Shown here: piece by piece, positions 1-8,205 of the stretch
How positions within the stretch are numbered: position 1 is the stretch's first letter
Layout: each line of letters opens with the position of its first letter
Assembly (NCBI RefSeq): GCF_019402645.1
Contig: NZ_VKKS01000001.1
Coordinates: 2,788,811 to 2,852,810 of the forward strand
Source of the DNA: Morganella morganii
GTDB taxonomy: Bacteria; Pseudomonadota; Gammaproteobacteria; Enterobacterales; Enterobacteriaceae
Length of the DNA stretch: 64,000 nucleotides
Direction of reading: 5' to 3'
The notes under the pieces: model-generated
The model's input: the letters and a program-made list of their open reading frames with translations, nothing else
Told to the model about the DNA's origin: nothing
The model's database searches: none
Position numbers and translations under genes: made by a program

Positions 1-35
1 TATCTCAGCGGACTTCGCGTCCTGTGCCGTGACAA

Positions 36-110
36 CGGATGCGCATTATAGGGAGTTTTAATCTGACCGCAAGGGGTAATTTCAATTTTTTTTCCGTTCG
101 CAGATAAAAC
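36..110 (-). promoter_or_regulatory. rrn P1-type promoter with UP element, reading out of the window
   Basis: Read on the minus strand there is a -35 TTGCGG (67-72), a 16-bp spacer and a -10 TATAAT (45-50), followed by the GCGC discriminator typical of enteric ribosomal RNA P1 promoters. The string CTCCCTATAATGCGC is the hallmark. Immediately upstream (77-105) is an A/T-tract region that fits an UP element. The start site should fall near 37. In E. coli gmhB is next to rrnH, so a 16S-23S-5S operon transcribed leftward most likely begins just beyond position 1. A small GGAC/GTCC hairpin lies at 10-22 in the leader. Confidence 0.85.
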
Positions 111-121
111 ACCCAATCAGG

Positions 122-703
122 TTATTTTTTAGGTGATTTTTCGCTTTTTTGTACGGATTTCAGCAGTGCGGGTAAATCCGCAATACTATTAATCACAATA
201 TCTGCCGCTGCTTCTGCCTCTTCTGTTACCGGTTTACCGGTACGTACCAATATAGTTGTACCCACTTCGGCTGCCCGCCCGGCCAGCATATCGTCGAGCT
301 TATCTCCTACCATATAAGAGTTACTCATATCGATCTTCAGATATTTCTGTGCATCCAGCAGCATACCCGGTGCCGGTTTGCGGCAGTTACATACCTGACG
401 AAATTCTTCAACAGTGCCTTCCGGATGATGCGGGCAATAATAGATACCATCCAGATCAACACCGCGATCCGCCAGAGACCAGTCCATCCACTCTGTCAGA
501 TGCATAAACTGATCTTCGGTATACATTCCGCGGGCAATGCCTGCCTGATTTGTGACTATGATTAAAGCGTAGCCCATCTGTTTAATGGTCTGCATTGCTT
601 CAATCGCGTTTTCAATAAACTGAAAATCATCAACCTCATGAACATAGCCGGTATCAACGTTAATGGTGCCGTCTCTGTCCAGAAATACTGCGGGGATACC
701 CAT
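122..703 (-). CDS. gmhB: D-glycero-beta-D-manno-heptose 1,7-bisphosphate 7-phosphatase
   Basis: A 193-residue cytoplasmic HAD-family phosphatase that removes the C7 phosphate during ADP-heptose synthesis for the lipopolysaccharide inner core. The nucleophile motif is DRDGT at residues 9-13 (Asp9, Asp11). TNQ at 51-53 and GDKLDD at 133-138 form the rest of the active site. A zinc-binding loop is visible as C90, H92, C105 and C107, as in the GmhB branch. The length matches the family. The start ATG at 703 has an AAGAG Shine-Dalgarno about 7 nt upstream. The gene stands alone, divergent from metN and just upstream of an rRNA promoter, as in E. coli. Confidence 0.96.
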   Translation of the reverse strand: MGIPAVFLDRDGTINVDTGYVHEVDDFQFIENAIEAMQTIKQMGYALIIVTNQAGIARGMYTEDQFMHLTEWMDWSLADRGVDLDGIYYCPHHPEGTVEEFRQVCNCRKPAPGMLLDAQKYLKIDMSNSYMVGDKLDDMLAGRAAEVGTTILVRTGKPVTEEAEAAADIVINSIADLPALLKSVQKSEKSPKK

Positions 704-790
704 GATTACACTCTTAGTCCGTCATCAATAATGTATTTAGTATCGCTTATTTGATGAGGAATGAGAATGCGGCCTGATAACTAAATCCTG

Positions 791-821
791 TTGACTTAGC
801 CGTCCAGACATCTTAACATCC
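791..821 (+). promoter_or_regulatory. metNIQ promoter with three tandem MetJ boxes
   Basis: A -35 TTGACT (791-796), a 17-bp spacer and a -10 TAACAT (814-819) form a good sigma-70 promoter ahead of metN. Overlapping it are three contiguous 8-mers close to the MetJ consensus AGACGTCT: AGCCGTCC (798-805), AGACATCT (806-813) and TAACATCC (814-821). Binding of MetJ with S-adenosylmethionine would block polymerase, so the importer should be repressed when methionine is plentiful. Operator identity is inferred from consensus and context. Confidence 0.85.
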
Positions 822-873
822 GTGAATCATCTGGTGAACAACCAGTTTCACGTAACAAGGTAATAATAATTAC

Positions 874-1908
874 ATGATAAAGCTGACGAATATAAATAAG
901 GTTTTTCAGCAGGGTCATCGCGAAATACAGGCACTTTCTGATATTAACCTGCACGTCCCGCAAGGACAGATTTACGGTGTGATTGGTGCTTCCGGCGCCG
1001 GAAAAAGTACGCTGATCCGCTGTGTGAACATGCTGGAACGGCCGACATCCGGACAGGTTCTCGTCGGCGGCCGTGACCTCACTAAGATGAACGATAAAGA
1101 GTTAACTCGTGCCCGTCGCGGCATCGGTATGATTTTTCAGCATTTTAACCTGCTCTCGTCCCGTACTGTTTTCGGGAACATAGCTCTGCCGCTGGAACTG
1201 GATCGCGTACCGGCTGCGGAAATTGAAAAGCGGGTTGTTAAGCTGCTTGATCTGGTCGGCCTGGCCGATAAACGTGATGCTTATCCGGCAAATCTGTCCG
1301 GCGGGCAAAAGCAGCGTGTAGCTATCGCCCGTGCGCTGGCAAACGAACCTGAGGTTCTGCTGTGTGATGAGGCCACCAGCGCCCTCGATCCGGCAACCAC
1401 CCGTTCGATTCTGGAACTGCTGAAAGACATCAACCGCCGGCTGGAGTTAACTATCCTGCTGATCACTCATGAAATGGATGTGGTGAAACGCATCTGTGAC
1501 CAGGTGGCGGTTATCAGTGGCGGACAATTGATTGAACAAAATACGGTGAGTGAAGTGTTCTCTCATCCGAAAACCCCGGTGGCACAGGCTTTTATTGAGT
1601 CCACGCTGCACCTGGATGTGCCGGAAGATTATCTGGCACGGCTGAAACCGGAACCGGCGGAAGGCCTGGGGCCGCTGCTGAAACTGGAGTTTGGTGGTCA
1701 GTCCGTCGATGCGCCGCTGATCTCTATTGCATCACGTAAATTCAATATCGATATCAGCATACTGAGCTCTCAGATGGATTACGCGGGCGGTGTAAAATTT
1801 GGTGTCATGCTGGCAGAACTTGACGGCAACAGTCCGCAGGATGTTGAAGCAGCTATTACTTTTCTGAAAGAACACCACGTAAAAACAGAGGTTCTCGGTT
1901 ATGTCTGA
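874..1908 (+). CDS. metN: Methionine import ABC transporter, ATP-binding subunit
   Basis: A 344-residue cytoplasmic ATPase of the MetNIQ D/L-methionine importer. Walker A is at residues 38-46 (GASGAGKST), the ABC signature LSGGQ at 141-145, and Walker B ends with D165-E166. The C-terminal part (about 265-340) is the NIL/ferredoxin-like domain characteristic of MetN, which senses intracellular methionine and causes trans-inhibition. The gene heads the metNIQ operon behind a MetJ-operator promoter and its 3' end overlaps metI by 8 bp, which suggests translational coupling. Confidence 0.98.
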   Translation: MIKLTNINKVFQQGHREIQALSDINLHVPQGQIYGVIGASGAGKSTLIRCVNMLERPTSGQVLVGGRDLTKMNDKELTRARRGIGMIFQHFNLLSSRTVFGNIALPLELDRVPAAEIEKRVVKLLDLVGLADKRDAYPANLSGGQKQRVAIARALANEPEVLLCDEATSALDPATTRSILELLKDINRRLELTILLITHEMDVVKRICDQVAVISGGQLIEQNTVSEVFSHPKTPVAQAFIESTLHLDVPEDYLARLKPEPAEGLGPLLKLEFGGQSVDAPLISIASRKFNIDISILSSQMDYAGGVKFGVMLAELDGNSPQDVEAAITFLKEHHVKTEVLGYV

Positions 1909-2554
1909 AGGAATGATTTTACTGTTAGTCAAAGGCATCTGGGAAACCCTTGTCATGACTTTTGCGTCCGGTTTCCTGGGATTTTTAATCGGACTGCCGG
2001 TAGGGGTACTGCTGTACATCACCCGTTCGGGTCAGATTGCGGATAACAAAAGCCTGTACCGGATCCTGTCCGTGCTGGTTAATATCTTCCGCGCGATTCC
2101 GTTCATTATCTTACTGGTGTGGATGATTCCGTTTACCCGGTTAGTTGTCGGTACATCTATCGGGTTACAGGCTGCCATTGTACCGCTGACTGTCGGCGCC
2201 GCTCCGTTTATTGCCCGTATGGTGGAAAACGCACTGCTGGAGATCCCATCAGGCCTGATCGAAGCATCCCGTGCAATGGGAGCCACACCATTGCAGATTG
2301 TCAGTAAGATCCTGCTGCCGGAAGCATTGCCGGGACTGATCAACGCTGCGACTATCACGCTGATCACACTCGTGGGTTATTCCGCAATGGGTGGTGCAGT
2401 CGGTGCTGGCGGGTTAGGCCAGATTGGTTATCAGTATGGTTATGTCGGATATAACGCCGTCGTTATGAATACGGTATTAGCATTGCTGGTTGTTTTGGTC
2501 TTTATTATTCAGGTATGTGGTGATCGTCTGGTTAAAGCGGTTACCCACAAGTAA
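1901..2554 (+). CDS. metI: Methionine import ABC transporter, permease subunit
   Basis: A 217-residue polytopic inner-membrane protein with about five predicted transmembrane helices. It forms the homodimeric translocation path of MetNIQ. The cytoplasmic coupling loop is recognisable around [20 protein letters not shown] (residues 127-146), the EAA motif of ABC importer permeases that contacts MetN. The length equals that of E. coli MetI. The start overlaps the end of metN, and metQ follows after 58 bp with its own strong ribosome-binding site. Confidence 0.98.
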   Translation: MSEGMILLLVKGIWETLVMTFASGFLGFLIGLPVGVLLYITRSGQIADNKSLYRILSVLVNIFRAIPFIILLVWMIPFTRLVVGTSIGLQAAIVPLTVGAAPFIARMVENALLEIPSGLIEASRAMGATPLQIVSKILLPEALPGLINAATITLITLVGYSAMGGAVGAGGLGQIGYQYGYVGYNAVVMNTVLALLVVLVFIIQVCGDRLVKAVTHK

Positions 2555-2612
2555 GACACTCACCGCGCCGCACTGACTGCGAACGCGTATTACACAGAAC
2601 GAGGAAAGAAAA

Positions 2613-3428
2613 ATGGCTTTTAAATTAAAATCGCTTGTCGTTGCCGGTGCTTTGCTGGGTTCATTAGTACTGGCGGGTTGCGGACAAAATGAAAAAGATC
2701 CGAAAAGTATCAAAGTCGGCGTAATCGTCGGTGCTGAACAACAGGTCGCGGAAGTGGCGAAGAAAGTAGCCAAAGATAAATACGGCCTGAATGTGGAACT
2801 GGTCACTTTCAACGACTACGTCATGCCGAACGAAGCCCTCAGCCGTGGTGATATCGACCTTAACGCATTCCAGCACAAGCCGTATCTGGATCAGCAGATT
2901 AAAGACCGTAACTACAAACTAACCACGGTGGGGAATACCTTCGTTTATCCGATTGCCGGCTATTCCAGGAAAATTAAGTCACTGGATGAGTTACAGGACG
3001 GCGCACAGGTCGCTCTGCCGAATGACCCGACCAACCTCGGCCGTTCACTGCTGTTATTACAGAAACAGGGGTTAATCAAACTGAAAGAAGGCACCGGTCT
3101 GCTGCCAACTGTTCTTGATGTGGTTGAAAACCCGAAAGGTCTGAAACTGATCGAGCTGGAAGCACCACAGCTGCCACGTTCACTTGATGATAATAAGATC
3201 GACCTGGCGGTGATCAACACCACCTACGCCAGCCAGATCAACTTAACACCGGCCAAAGACGGCATTTTTGTTGAAGATAAAGATTCACCTTACGTCAATA
3301 TTATTGTTTCCCGTGAAGATAATAAAGACAGCGAAGCTGTGAAGCAATTTGTCCAGGCATATCAGTCAGATGAAGTCTTTAATGAAGCAGATAAAGTCTT
3401 CAACGGCGGTGCAGTGAAAGGCTGGTAA
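2613..3428 (+). CDS. metQ: Methionine-binding lipoprotein
   Basis: A 271-residue substrate-binding protein of the methionine importer. It has a lipoprotein signal with lipobox LAGC, giving a lipidated Cys23, followed by an NlpA/MetQ-type binding fold (PTNLGRSLLLLQ and IDLAVINTTYA are typical). After processing it should be anchored to the outer face of the inner membrane, where it delivers D- and L-methionine to MetI. The Shine-Dalgarno GAGGAAAG lies just upstream. The transcript ends in a strong terminator about 65 bp downstream. Confidence 0.97.
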   Translation: MAFKLKSLVVAGALLGSLVLAGCGQNEKDPKSIKVGVIVGAEQQVAEVAKKVAKDKYGLNVELVTFNDYVMPNEALSRGDIDLNAFQHKPYLDQQIKDRNYKLTTVGNTFVYPIAGYSRKIKSLDELQDGAQVALPNDPTNLGRSLLLLQKQGLIKLKEGTGLLPTVLDVVENPKGLKLIELEAPQLPRSLDDNKIDLAVINTTYASQINLTPAKDGIFVEDKDSPYVNIIVSREDNKDSEAVKQFVQAYQSDEVFNEADKVFNGGAVKGW

Positions 3429-3490
3429 AAGACCGGAAATTCAGAATAACCGGTAAATTCTTTTCTCTTCAATCAAAGAATATTACACTG

Positions 3491-3522
3491 AGGGTGAACA
3501 ATTGTTCACCCTTTTTGTTTTT
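3491..3522 (+). terminator. Rho-independent terminator of metNIQ
   Basis: A perfect 20-bp palindrome, GGGTGAACAATTGTTCACCC (3492-3511), is followed directly by a T-rich run. It ends the metNIQ transcript before rcsF. Confidence 0.9.
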
Positions 3523-3608
3523 TTATGACCACAAAATGCTCACAATATAAATAATAATACTTAATCCACCTTTATTTTTCTGTTTTGTACAGCCAGAGGA
3601 TTTTTTCC

Positions 3609-4019
3609 ATGCGAGTGCTTATTATCAGCCTGCTTGCTCTTCTCATCGCAGGATGCTCTTTCCGTCAGAGCCATTCTGAGCAGGAACAAGTGCAATATGC
3701 CGATATGCGGCTGAAAAAACCGGCCGGTAAAAAAGCCAAATCAACATCCGCAGCATCACACGTCAAACTCTATATCCACCCGGAAGAGCTGCTGGGTAAA
3801 CCTTTCCGTGACCTTGGCGTGGTTTTGGGTCAGAATTGCCGGGAAGCGGCAAAATCTGCACAGTCCGGTATTCCGGCTGCCCGTAAACAGATGCTGTACC
3901 GGGCCGGAAAACTGAAAGCAGATGCCGTGTTACTCCACCAGTGTGCCGTGACACCCGCTCAGGGTTGTAAGCAACTGGCGGTATGCGAAGGTACTGCGAT
4001 TAAGGTTGATGATGTCTGA
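3609..4019 (+). CDS. rcsF: Outer-membrane lipoprotein, Rcs envelope-stress sensor
   Basis: A 136-residue lipoprotein that detects lipopolysaccharide and peptidoglycan damage and relieves IgaA inhibition of the RcsCDB phosphorelay. The start was placed at ATG 3609, not the upstream in-frame codon at 3585, because this gives a compact signal peptide with lipobox IAGC (Cys16) and an AGAGGA Shine-Dalgarno 9 nt upstream. The body keeps GKPFRDLG and four cysteines (one NC, one QC, then GC and VC), which form the two non-consecutive disulfides known in E. coli RcsF. Its end overlaps trmO. Confidence 0.93.
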   Translation: MRVLIISLLALLIAGCSFRQSHSEQEQVQYADMRLKKPAGKKAKSTSAASHVKLYIHPEELLGKPFRDLGVVLGQNCREAAKSAQSGIPAARKQMLYRAGKLKADAVLLHQCAVTPAQGCKQLAVCEGTAIKVDDV

Positions 4020-4719
4020 GTTTTCATTTTCGCCCGTTGGTTTTATACGTTCACCGTGGCAGGAGAAATTTGCGATTCCGCGCCAGCCGGGACTGGTTGA
4101 GGATGGCACAGGTGAGTTGCACTTTGCGGCCCCCTATAATCACGCCGACTGCGTGCGCGGGCTGGAACAATTCAGTCATGTGTGGATCATCTTTGTTTTT
4201 CATGATATTCCGGCAGGCAGCTGGCGTCCGCTGGTACGTCCGCCGCGCCTTGGCGGTAATGCCAAAATGGGGGTGTTTGCCACCCGCTCCACCTTCCGCC
4301 CGAATCCGGTCGGAATGTCACTGGTTGAACTGAAAAAGGTTTGTTACGACGGTGATACTGCGTATCTCTCCCTTGGCAGCCTGGATCTGCTTAACGGCAC
4401 ACCGGTGCTGGATATCAAACCCTATCTGCCCTATGCTGAGTCAGTCCCCGGGGCACTGGCCGGTTTTGCTCAGGAAGAACCCCCGGCGGATATGCCGGTA
4501 GTGTTCAGCACTGCGGCACAGCAATTCATGACAGCTCAGGCCGTCAGGTATCCTGATTTAGCCCGTTTTATCACGCAGGTACTGGCGCAGGATCCGCGTC
4601 CGGCGTATAAAAAACAACAGACTGACGATAAAATTTATGCCGTTCATCTGCTGGATTTAAATGTCCGCTGGCATATCCGCGACGGTGTAACCGAAGTCAT
4701 CAGTCTGGAAAACCGTTAA
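4012..4719 (+). CDS. trmO: tRNA (N6-threonylcarbamoyladenosine(37)-N6)-methyltransferase TrmO
   Basis: A 235-residue protein of the TsaA/TrmO family (formerly YaeB). It methylates N6 of t6A37 in threonine tRNAs using S-adenosylmethionine and a beta-barrel fold unlike Rossmann methyltransferases. Diagnostic segments are IGVIRSP-like FSPVGFIRSP at the start, GVFATRSTFRPNPVG around residues 87-101, and LDIKPYLPY. Three consecutive possible starts exist (TTG 4006, ATG 4009, ATG 4012). The last matches the family N-terminus. It overlaps the rcsF stop by 8 bp, as in E. coli. Confidence 0.93.
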   Translation: MSEFSFSPVGFIRSPWQEKFAIPRQPGLVEDGTGELHFAAPYNHADCVRGLEQFSHVWIIFVFHDIPAGSWRPLVRPPRLGGNAKMGVFATRSTFRPNPVGMSLVELKKVCYDGDTAYLSLGSLDLLNGTPVLDIKPYLPYAESVPGALAGFAQEEPPADMPVVFSTAAQQFMTAQAVRYPDLARFITQVLAQDPRPAYKKQQTDDKIYAVHLLDLNVRWHIRDGVTEVISLENR

Positions 4720-4840
4720 AACGCGATTCCCCCCCCTTTTGGGGCGCGGCAGTCACTGGTAAACTGTCAGGCTTAATTTCACTTCTGCGCAGAATACTTC
4801 TGCGATAAGACATGTTTGTCGTTCTAATGGAACCTAAATA

Positions 4841-6562
4841 ATGCGTACTACCCAATATCTGCTCTCTACTCTGAAAGAGACCCCTGCTGACGCCGAAGTG
4901 GTCAGTCATCAGCTGATGCTGCGCGCCGGGATGATCCGTAAACTTGCTTCAGGTCTGTACAACTGGATGCCGACAGGCGTCCGCGTATTACGCAAAGTTG
5001 AGAAGATCGTGCGTGAAGAGATGGAAAATGCCGGTTCACTGGAAATCTCCATGCCGGTCGTTCAGCCCGCAGATTTATGGCAGGAGAGCGGACGCTGGGA
5101 ACAATACGGTCCGGAATTGCTCCGTATCACCGATCGCGGCGATCGCCAGTTTGTTCTGGGCCCGACGCACGAAGAAGTGGTCACAGACATCATCCGTAAC
5201 GAAGTGACATCTTATAAACAGCTGCCGCTGAATGTGTTCCAGATCCAGACCAAATTCCGTGATGAAGTCCGCCCGCGTTTTGGTGTAATGCGCTCCCGTG
5301 AATTTATCATGAAAGATGCATACTCTTTCCACCTGACCCAGGACTCATTGCAGGAAACCTATGATGCAATGTATCAGGCGTACAGCAAAATCTTCACCCG
5401 CATCGGGCTGGATTTCCGTGCGGTAATGGCAGATACCGGTTCTATCGGCGGTAATGCCTCCCATGAGTTCCAGGTACTGGCACAGAGCGGCGAAGATGAT
5501 GTGATTTTCTCTTCTGAGTCCGATTATGCGGCCAATATCGAACTGGCAGAAGCGGTCTGCAATATTACTGAGCGCCCTGCACCGCAGAAAGCGATGGAAC
5601 TGGTTGATACTCCAAACGCAAAAACCATCGCAGAACTGGTTGAACAATTTAATCTGCCGGTTGAGAAAACCATCAAAACCCTGATTGTTCACGGCAGCAA
5701 AGAGAGCGGCCACAAACTGGTTGCTCTGCTGGTACGCGGTGACCATGAGCTCAATGAAGTGAAAGCGGAAAAACACCCGCTGGTTGCCTCTCCGCTGGAA
5801 TTCGCGACAGAAGAAGAGATCCGCGCAGTCCTGAACGCAGGTCCGGGGTCACTGGGGCCGGTCAGTCTGCCGCTGCCGGTGGTGGCTGACCGCACAGTTG
5901 CCATGATGAGTGATTTCGGTGCCGGTGCGAATATCGACGGTAAACACTATTTCGGTATCAACTGGGAGCGTGATGCTGCTCTGCCGGAAGTCGCGGATAT
6001 CCGTAATGTGGTCGCCGGTGACCCGAGTCCGGACGGCAAAGGCACTCTGATGATCAAACGCGGCATTGAAGTCGGTCATATCTTCCAGCTCGGTAAAAAA
6101 TATTCTGAAGCACTGAAAGCAACTGTTCAGAACGAAGCCGGTCACAACGAAGTGGTCTATATGGGTTGTTACGGCATCGGGGTAACCCGTATTGTTGCAG
6201 CGGCGATTGAACAGAACTTCGATGATCGCGGCATTATCTGGCCGGATGCGATTGCGCCGTTCCGGGTTGCCCTGCTGCCGATGAATATGCACAAATCTTA
6301 CCGTGTGAAAGAAGTGGCGGAAAAACTCTACGCTGACCTGACCGCTCAGGGCATTGAAGTGATCTTTGATGACCGTAAAGAGCGTCCGGGTGTGATGTTT
6401 GCTGATATGGAACTGATGGGTATCCCGCATACCATCGTTATCGGTGATCGCAACCTCGACAGCGGTGTGGTGGAATATAAATACCGCCGCAGCGAAGAGA
6501 AATCCCTGATCGCGCTGGATGAGATTGTCAGTGTGCTGAAAGAGAAAATTATCACTGCCTGA
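4841..6562 (+). CDS. proS: Prolyl-tRNA synthetase
   Basis: A 573-residue class II aminoacyl-tRNA synthetase, essentially the length of the E. coli enzyme. Visible are the class II motif 1 region near residues 60-100, motif 2 ([18 protein letters not shown], about 140-157), the YbaK-like editing insertion (about 225-400) that hydrolyses Ala-tRNA(Pro), motif 3 near GCYGIGVTR, and a C-terminal anticodon-binding domain. It has its own start region after a 120-bp gap behind trmO. Its last codons and stop are duplicated in diverged form at 8099-8133, on the far side of a small insertion. Confidence 0.98.
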   Translation: MRTTQYLLSTLKETPADAEVVSHQLMLRAGMIRKLASGLYNWMPTGVRVLRKVEKIVREEMENAGSLEISMPVVQPADLWQESGRWEQYGPELLRITDRGDRQFVLGPTHEEVVTDIIRNEVTSYKQLPLNVFQIQTKFRDEVRPRFGVMRSREFIMKDAYSFHLTQDSLQETYDAMYQAYSKIFTRIGLDFRAVMADTGSIGGNASHEFQVLAQSGEDDVIFSSESDYAANIELAEAVCNITERPAPQKAMELVDTPNAKTIAELVEQFNLPVEKTIKTLIVHGSKESGHKLVALLVRGDHELNEVKAEKHPLVASPLEFATEEEIRAVLNAGPGSLGPVSLPLPVVADRTVAMMSDFGAGANIDGKHYFGINWERDAALPEVADIRNVVAGDPSPDGKGTLMIKRGIEVGHIFQLGKKYSEALKATVQNEAGHNEVVYMGCYGIGVTRIVAAAIEQNFDDRGIIWPDAIAPFRVALLPMNMHKSYRVKEVAEKLYADLTAQGIEVIFDDRKERPGVMFADMELMGIPHTIVIGDRNLDSGVVEYKYRRSEEKSLIALDEIVSVLKEKIITA

Positions 6563-6578
6563 TTATCAGTGCTGTGAA
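6529..6578 (+). repeat. Left copy of duplicated proS 3' end
   Basis: The last 11 codons of proS, its TGA and about 16 nt downstream match 8099-8148 at roughly 45 of 50 positions. The two differences inside the coding part (ATT/ATC, ACT/ACC) are synonymous, which suggests both copies evolved as true proS tails. This copy completes the intact proS. Confidence 0.85.
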
Positions 6579-6608
6579 TCATAACCCCCGCATAGCGGGG
6601 GGTTATGA
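6579..6608 (+). terminator. GC-rich hairpin behind proS
   Basis: The arms CATAACCCCCGC and GCGGGGGGTTATG form a long stem around a 3-nt loop (6580-6607). No U-tract follows, so it may be an mRNA 3'-end stabiliser or a Rho-assisted stop, not a classic intrinsic terminator. Confidence 0.5.
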
Positions 6609-7147
6609 TATTCCGATGCAGAAACAATTCATCACCCGCCGGGATGCAGTACCTGCAACTATTTCGTAAGCGCCTCTGCAACTATTTCCGCAGACAAAAT
6701 TCCTGTTCCGGGCAACGATAATTCTCTGTTACAGATTTTTCTCCAGTCATCAGCCCTAAGTCACTGCGCCAAATAATAGCTCACCAGAAGATAATTCAGC
6801 CCGGATTGTGCGATCGGATCAATCGCCGAATCAATCAGAATCACTATGCTGACATGGAGAGTTTAAAGATTATTTCCGCATTATTTTTCCATTCTCGCTT
6901 GTTAAAGCGACGTTTATTTCTCTTTTTTGGTAAAAAATCTGATTTTCATTGTTCATTTTCAGTAAAAAAATGGCAAGGGTATATTTAGCAAGTGAATATA
7001 CTTACGCATGAATAATGTATCAGTGTTATTCATATAATTATCTGATTTCAGATTCATCCGGCATGACACATCATATATTAAAATGTAATTATTGATAGAA
7101 ATATACAGACTAAAAGTATCCTCAGATACTGGGACAGTAATGATTCT
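6609..7147. other. Gene-free AT-rich stretch inside the insertion
   Basis: No convincing coding sequence on either strand; the short open frames here have no recognisable content. Two copies of the 13-mer CTGCAACTATTTC occur at 6653-6665 and 6676-6688. A small hairpin, AGTATC/GATACT (7115-7130), lies just ahead of the next gene. Promoter signals cannot be assigned with confidence in such AT-rich sequence. Confidence 0.5.
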
Positions 7148-7167
7148 AAGGACGGAAAGAAAATACA

Positions 7168-7819
7168 ATGAAAAAGCCGAAAGAAATAGCATCCGATATA
7201 TTAGATATCATTAACCAGAAAGATATGGGAGGCTTTGAGTTGTTCTTTTATTCTGCCGGTAAGGGTCTCCTGGACGTTGGTACTGACCTTGGTTATATGA
7301 CATATAATTTTTTAGATACAGAAAACAGATGGCGAAATGAAGGTATAAGAATAAGGCAGGCTGAATTATTTAAACGCGGCATATCGTCTGAAGAAATAAA
7401 AACATTGATAACATATATTGTTAAAATATTTGTATCTAAAATAAAAAAACAAAAGTCTGACAGATATCTTTGCAAAAATAACAGGGCGACAGACAGTAAA
7501 ATATGTTGTAACTGCTTTTATTTATGGTGAAGTAGCCCGTGTACTCGCCCAGCGTTTTATCCCTCGTCTCCTTATCAGGCTTGGTATGGTTGGTATTGTT
7601 TCTCTCGCCGGTACAACATCCACATCAATATATGTTTCAGAGGATCTCTCATATCGCCATCCATCAATTTACTCTGGTCTGAAAAACCTCGGTGATTTAG
7701 ATTTACTATATTTTCTTGTACGTGATTACATGGATCCATTTTTAGAAGCCATAGAGATAAACATGAAAAATAAAAATGACTGGGATACTCTTGTTGCAGA
7801 GTTAATAAACGGAATTTGA
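7168..7819 (+). pseudogene. Frameshifted hydrophobic-domain protein, putative toxin/effector
   Basis: Two overlapping frames make one gene broken at an A7 run (7443-7449). Frame 1 starts at ATG 7168 and ends at 7530 with low-quality cysteine-rich residues after the A run. Removing one A joins it to the frame that continues to TGA 7817-7819, giving about 216 residues. The N-terminal half is polar and helical. The C-terminal half has a long hydrophobic stretch (ALIYG-like TAFIYGEVARVLAQRF to GMVGIVSLAGT) that could insert into membrane. A gene for a 68-residue two-helix membrane protein starts 2 nt after its stop. That architecture resembles membrane-active effector plus immunity pairs, but I do not recognise a family. 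It could be a pseudogene, a phase-variable gene, or a homopolymer sequencing error. Confidence 0.6.
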
Positions 7820-7821
7820 TT

Positions 7822-8028
7822 ATGAGTAAATTTAAATCAGAAGTTACAGGTTTACTACTATTGCTGATATCGTGGATTTTTTTATTGGGCATAAGTAGTT
7901 ACATTGTATTCATAGCAGAATGGCCGGGCAAATTCACGGCATGGGGTCTCGGAATGATTTCTGTAACAGTTGGTTTGTACCTGATGTATCTTTCCGACAA
8001 AATCAGGGATAAACACCGTCGGGATTAA
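7822..8028 (+). CDS. Small two-helix membrane protein, putative immunity protein
   Basis: A 68-residue protein with two predicted membrane helices (about residues 10-30 and 38-58) and a charged C-terminal tail (DKIRDKHRRD). ATG 7822 lies 2 nt after the TGA of the preceding frame, so it is probably translationally coupled; the TTG at 7816 is a weaker alternative start. No family recognised. Size, topology and tight coupling to a hydrophobic-domain protein suggest an inner-membrane immunity protein that neutralises a membrane-acting toxin. This function is inferred from context only. Unlike its partner it is intact. Confidence 0.65.
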   Translation: MSKFKSEVTGLLLLLISWIFLLGISSYIVFIAEWPGKFTAWGLGMISVTVGLYLMYLSDKIRDKHRRD

Positions 8029-8098
8029 CATTGCCAGCTCAGAAAAAGCGGGAACGGAGGCATTTTTAATGCTGACCGTGAGATTATGTGAATAATCG

Positions 8099-8148
8099 CA
8101 GTGTGCTGAAAGAGAAAATCATCACCGCCTGATTATCAGCACGGTGAA
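8099..8148 (+). repeat. Right copy of duplicated proS 3' end
   Basis: This stretch matches 6529-6578 at about 45 of 50 positions, including the codons for the proS C-terminus and its TGA stop. It has no upstream proS body, so it is a remnant. The intrinsic terminator that follows (8150-8182) is probably the original terminator of proS. Confidence 0.85.
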
Positions 8149-8149
8149 C

Positions 8150-8182
8150 AAAAAAAGGCTGAACACCTGTTCAGCCTTTTTT
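8150..8182. terminator. Bidirectional terminator between the insertion and nlpE
   Basis: A perfect 10-bp stem, AGGCTGAACA/TGTTCAGCCT (8156-8165 and 8168-8177), is flanked by seven A on the left and six T on the right. It can stop transcription from both the proS side and nlpE. Confidence 0.9.
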
Positions 8183-8205
8183 ATTTCTGCGGGACTCAGA
8201 ATAAC

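Larger units (their letters stand above)
6563..8098. mobile_element. Small AT-rich insertion between proS and nlpE
   Basis: About 1.5 kb is clearly more AT-rich than the flanking core genes and is bounded on the right by a second, diverged copy of the proS 3' end (8099-8148). The native-looking proS terminator follows that right copy. The segment holds one frameshifted gene and one small membrane-protein gene, plus about 550 bp without a recognisable gene. No integrase, transposase or inverted repeat is visible. Homologous recombination with a foreign proS tail, or loss of an integrase, could explain it. The interpretation as acquired DNA is inference. Confidence 0.6.

Noticed and set aside
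4729-4746. C8 tract plus GGGG behind trmO as a phase-variable switch or terminator
   Set aside because: It is outside any gene and the possible C/G stem is short with no T-run, so neither role can be supported.
6806-6988. A 60-codon open frame in the insertion as a gene
   Set aside because: No ribosome-binding site, no recognisable content, and AT-rich random-like composition.
7443-7450. Programmed -1 ribosomal frameshift at the A7-C run
   Set aside because: A -1 shift enters the wrong frame; the downstream frame needs +1 or -2, so the classical heptamer mechanism does not restore the protein.
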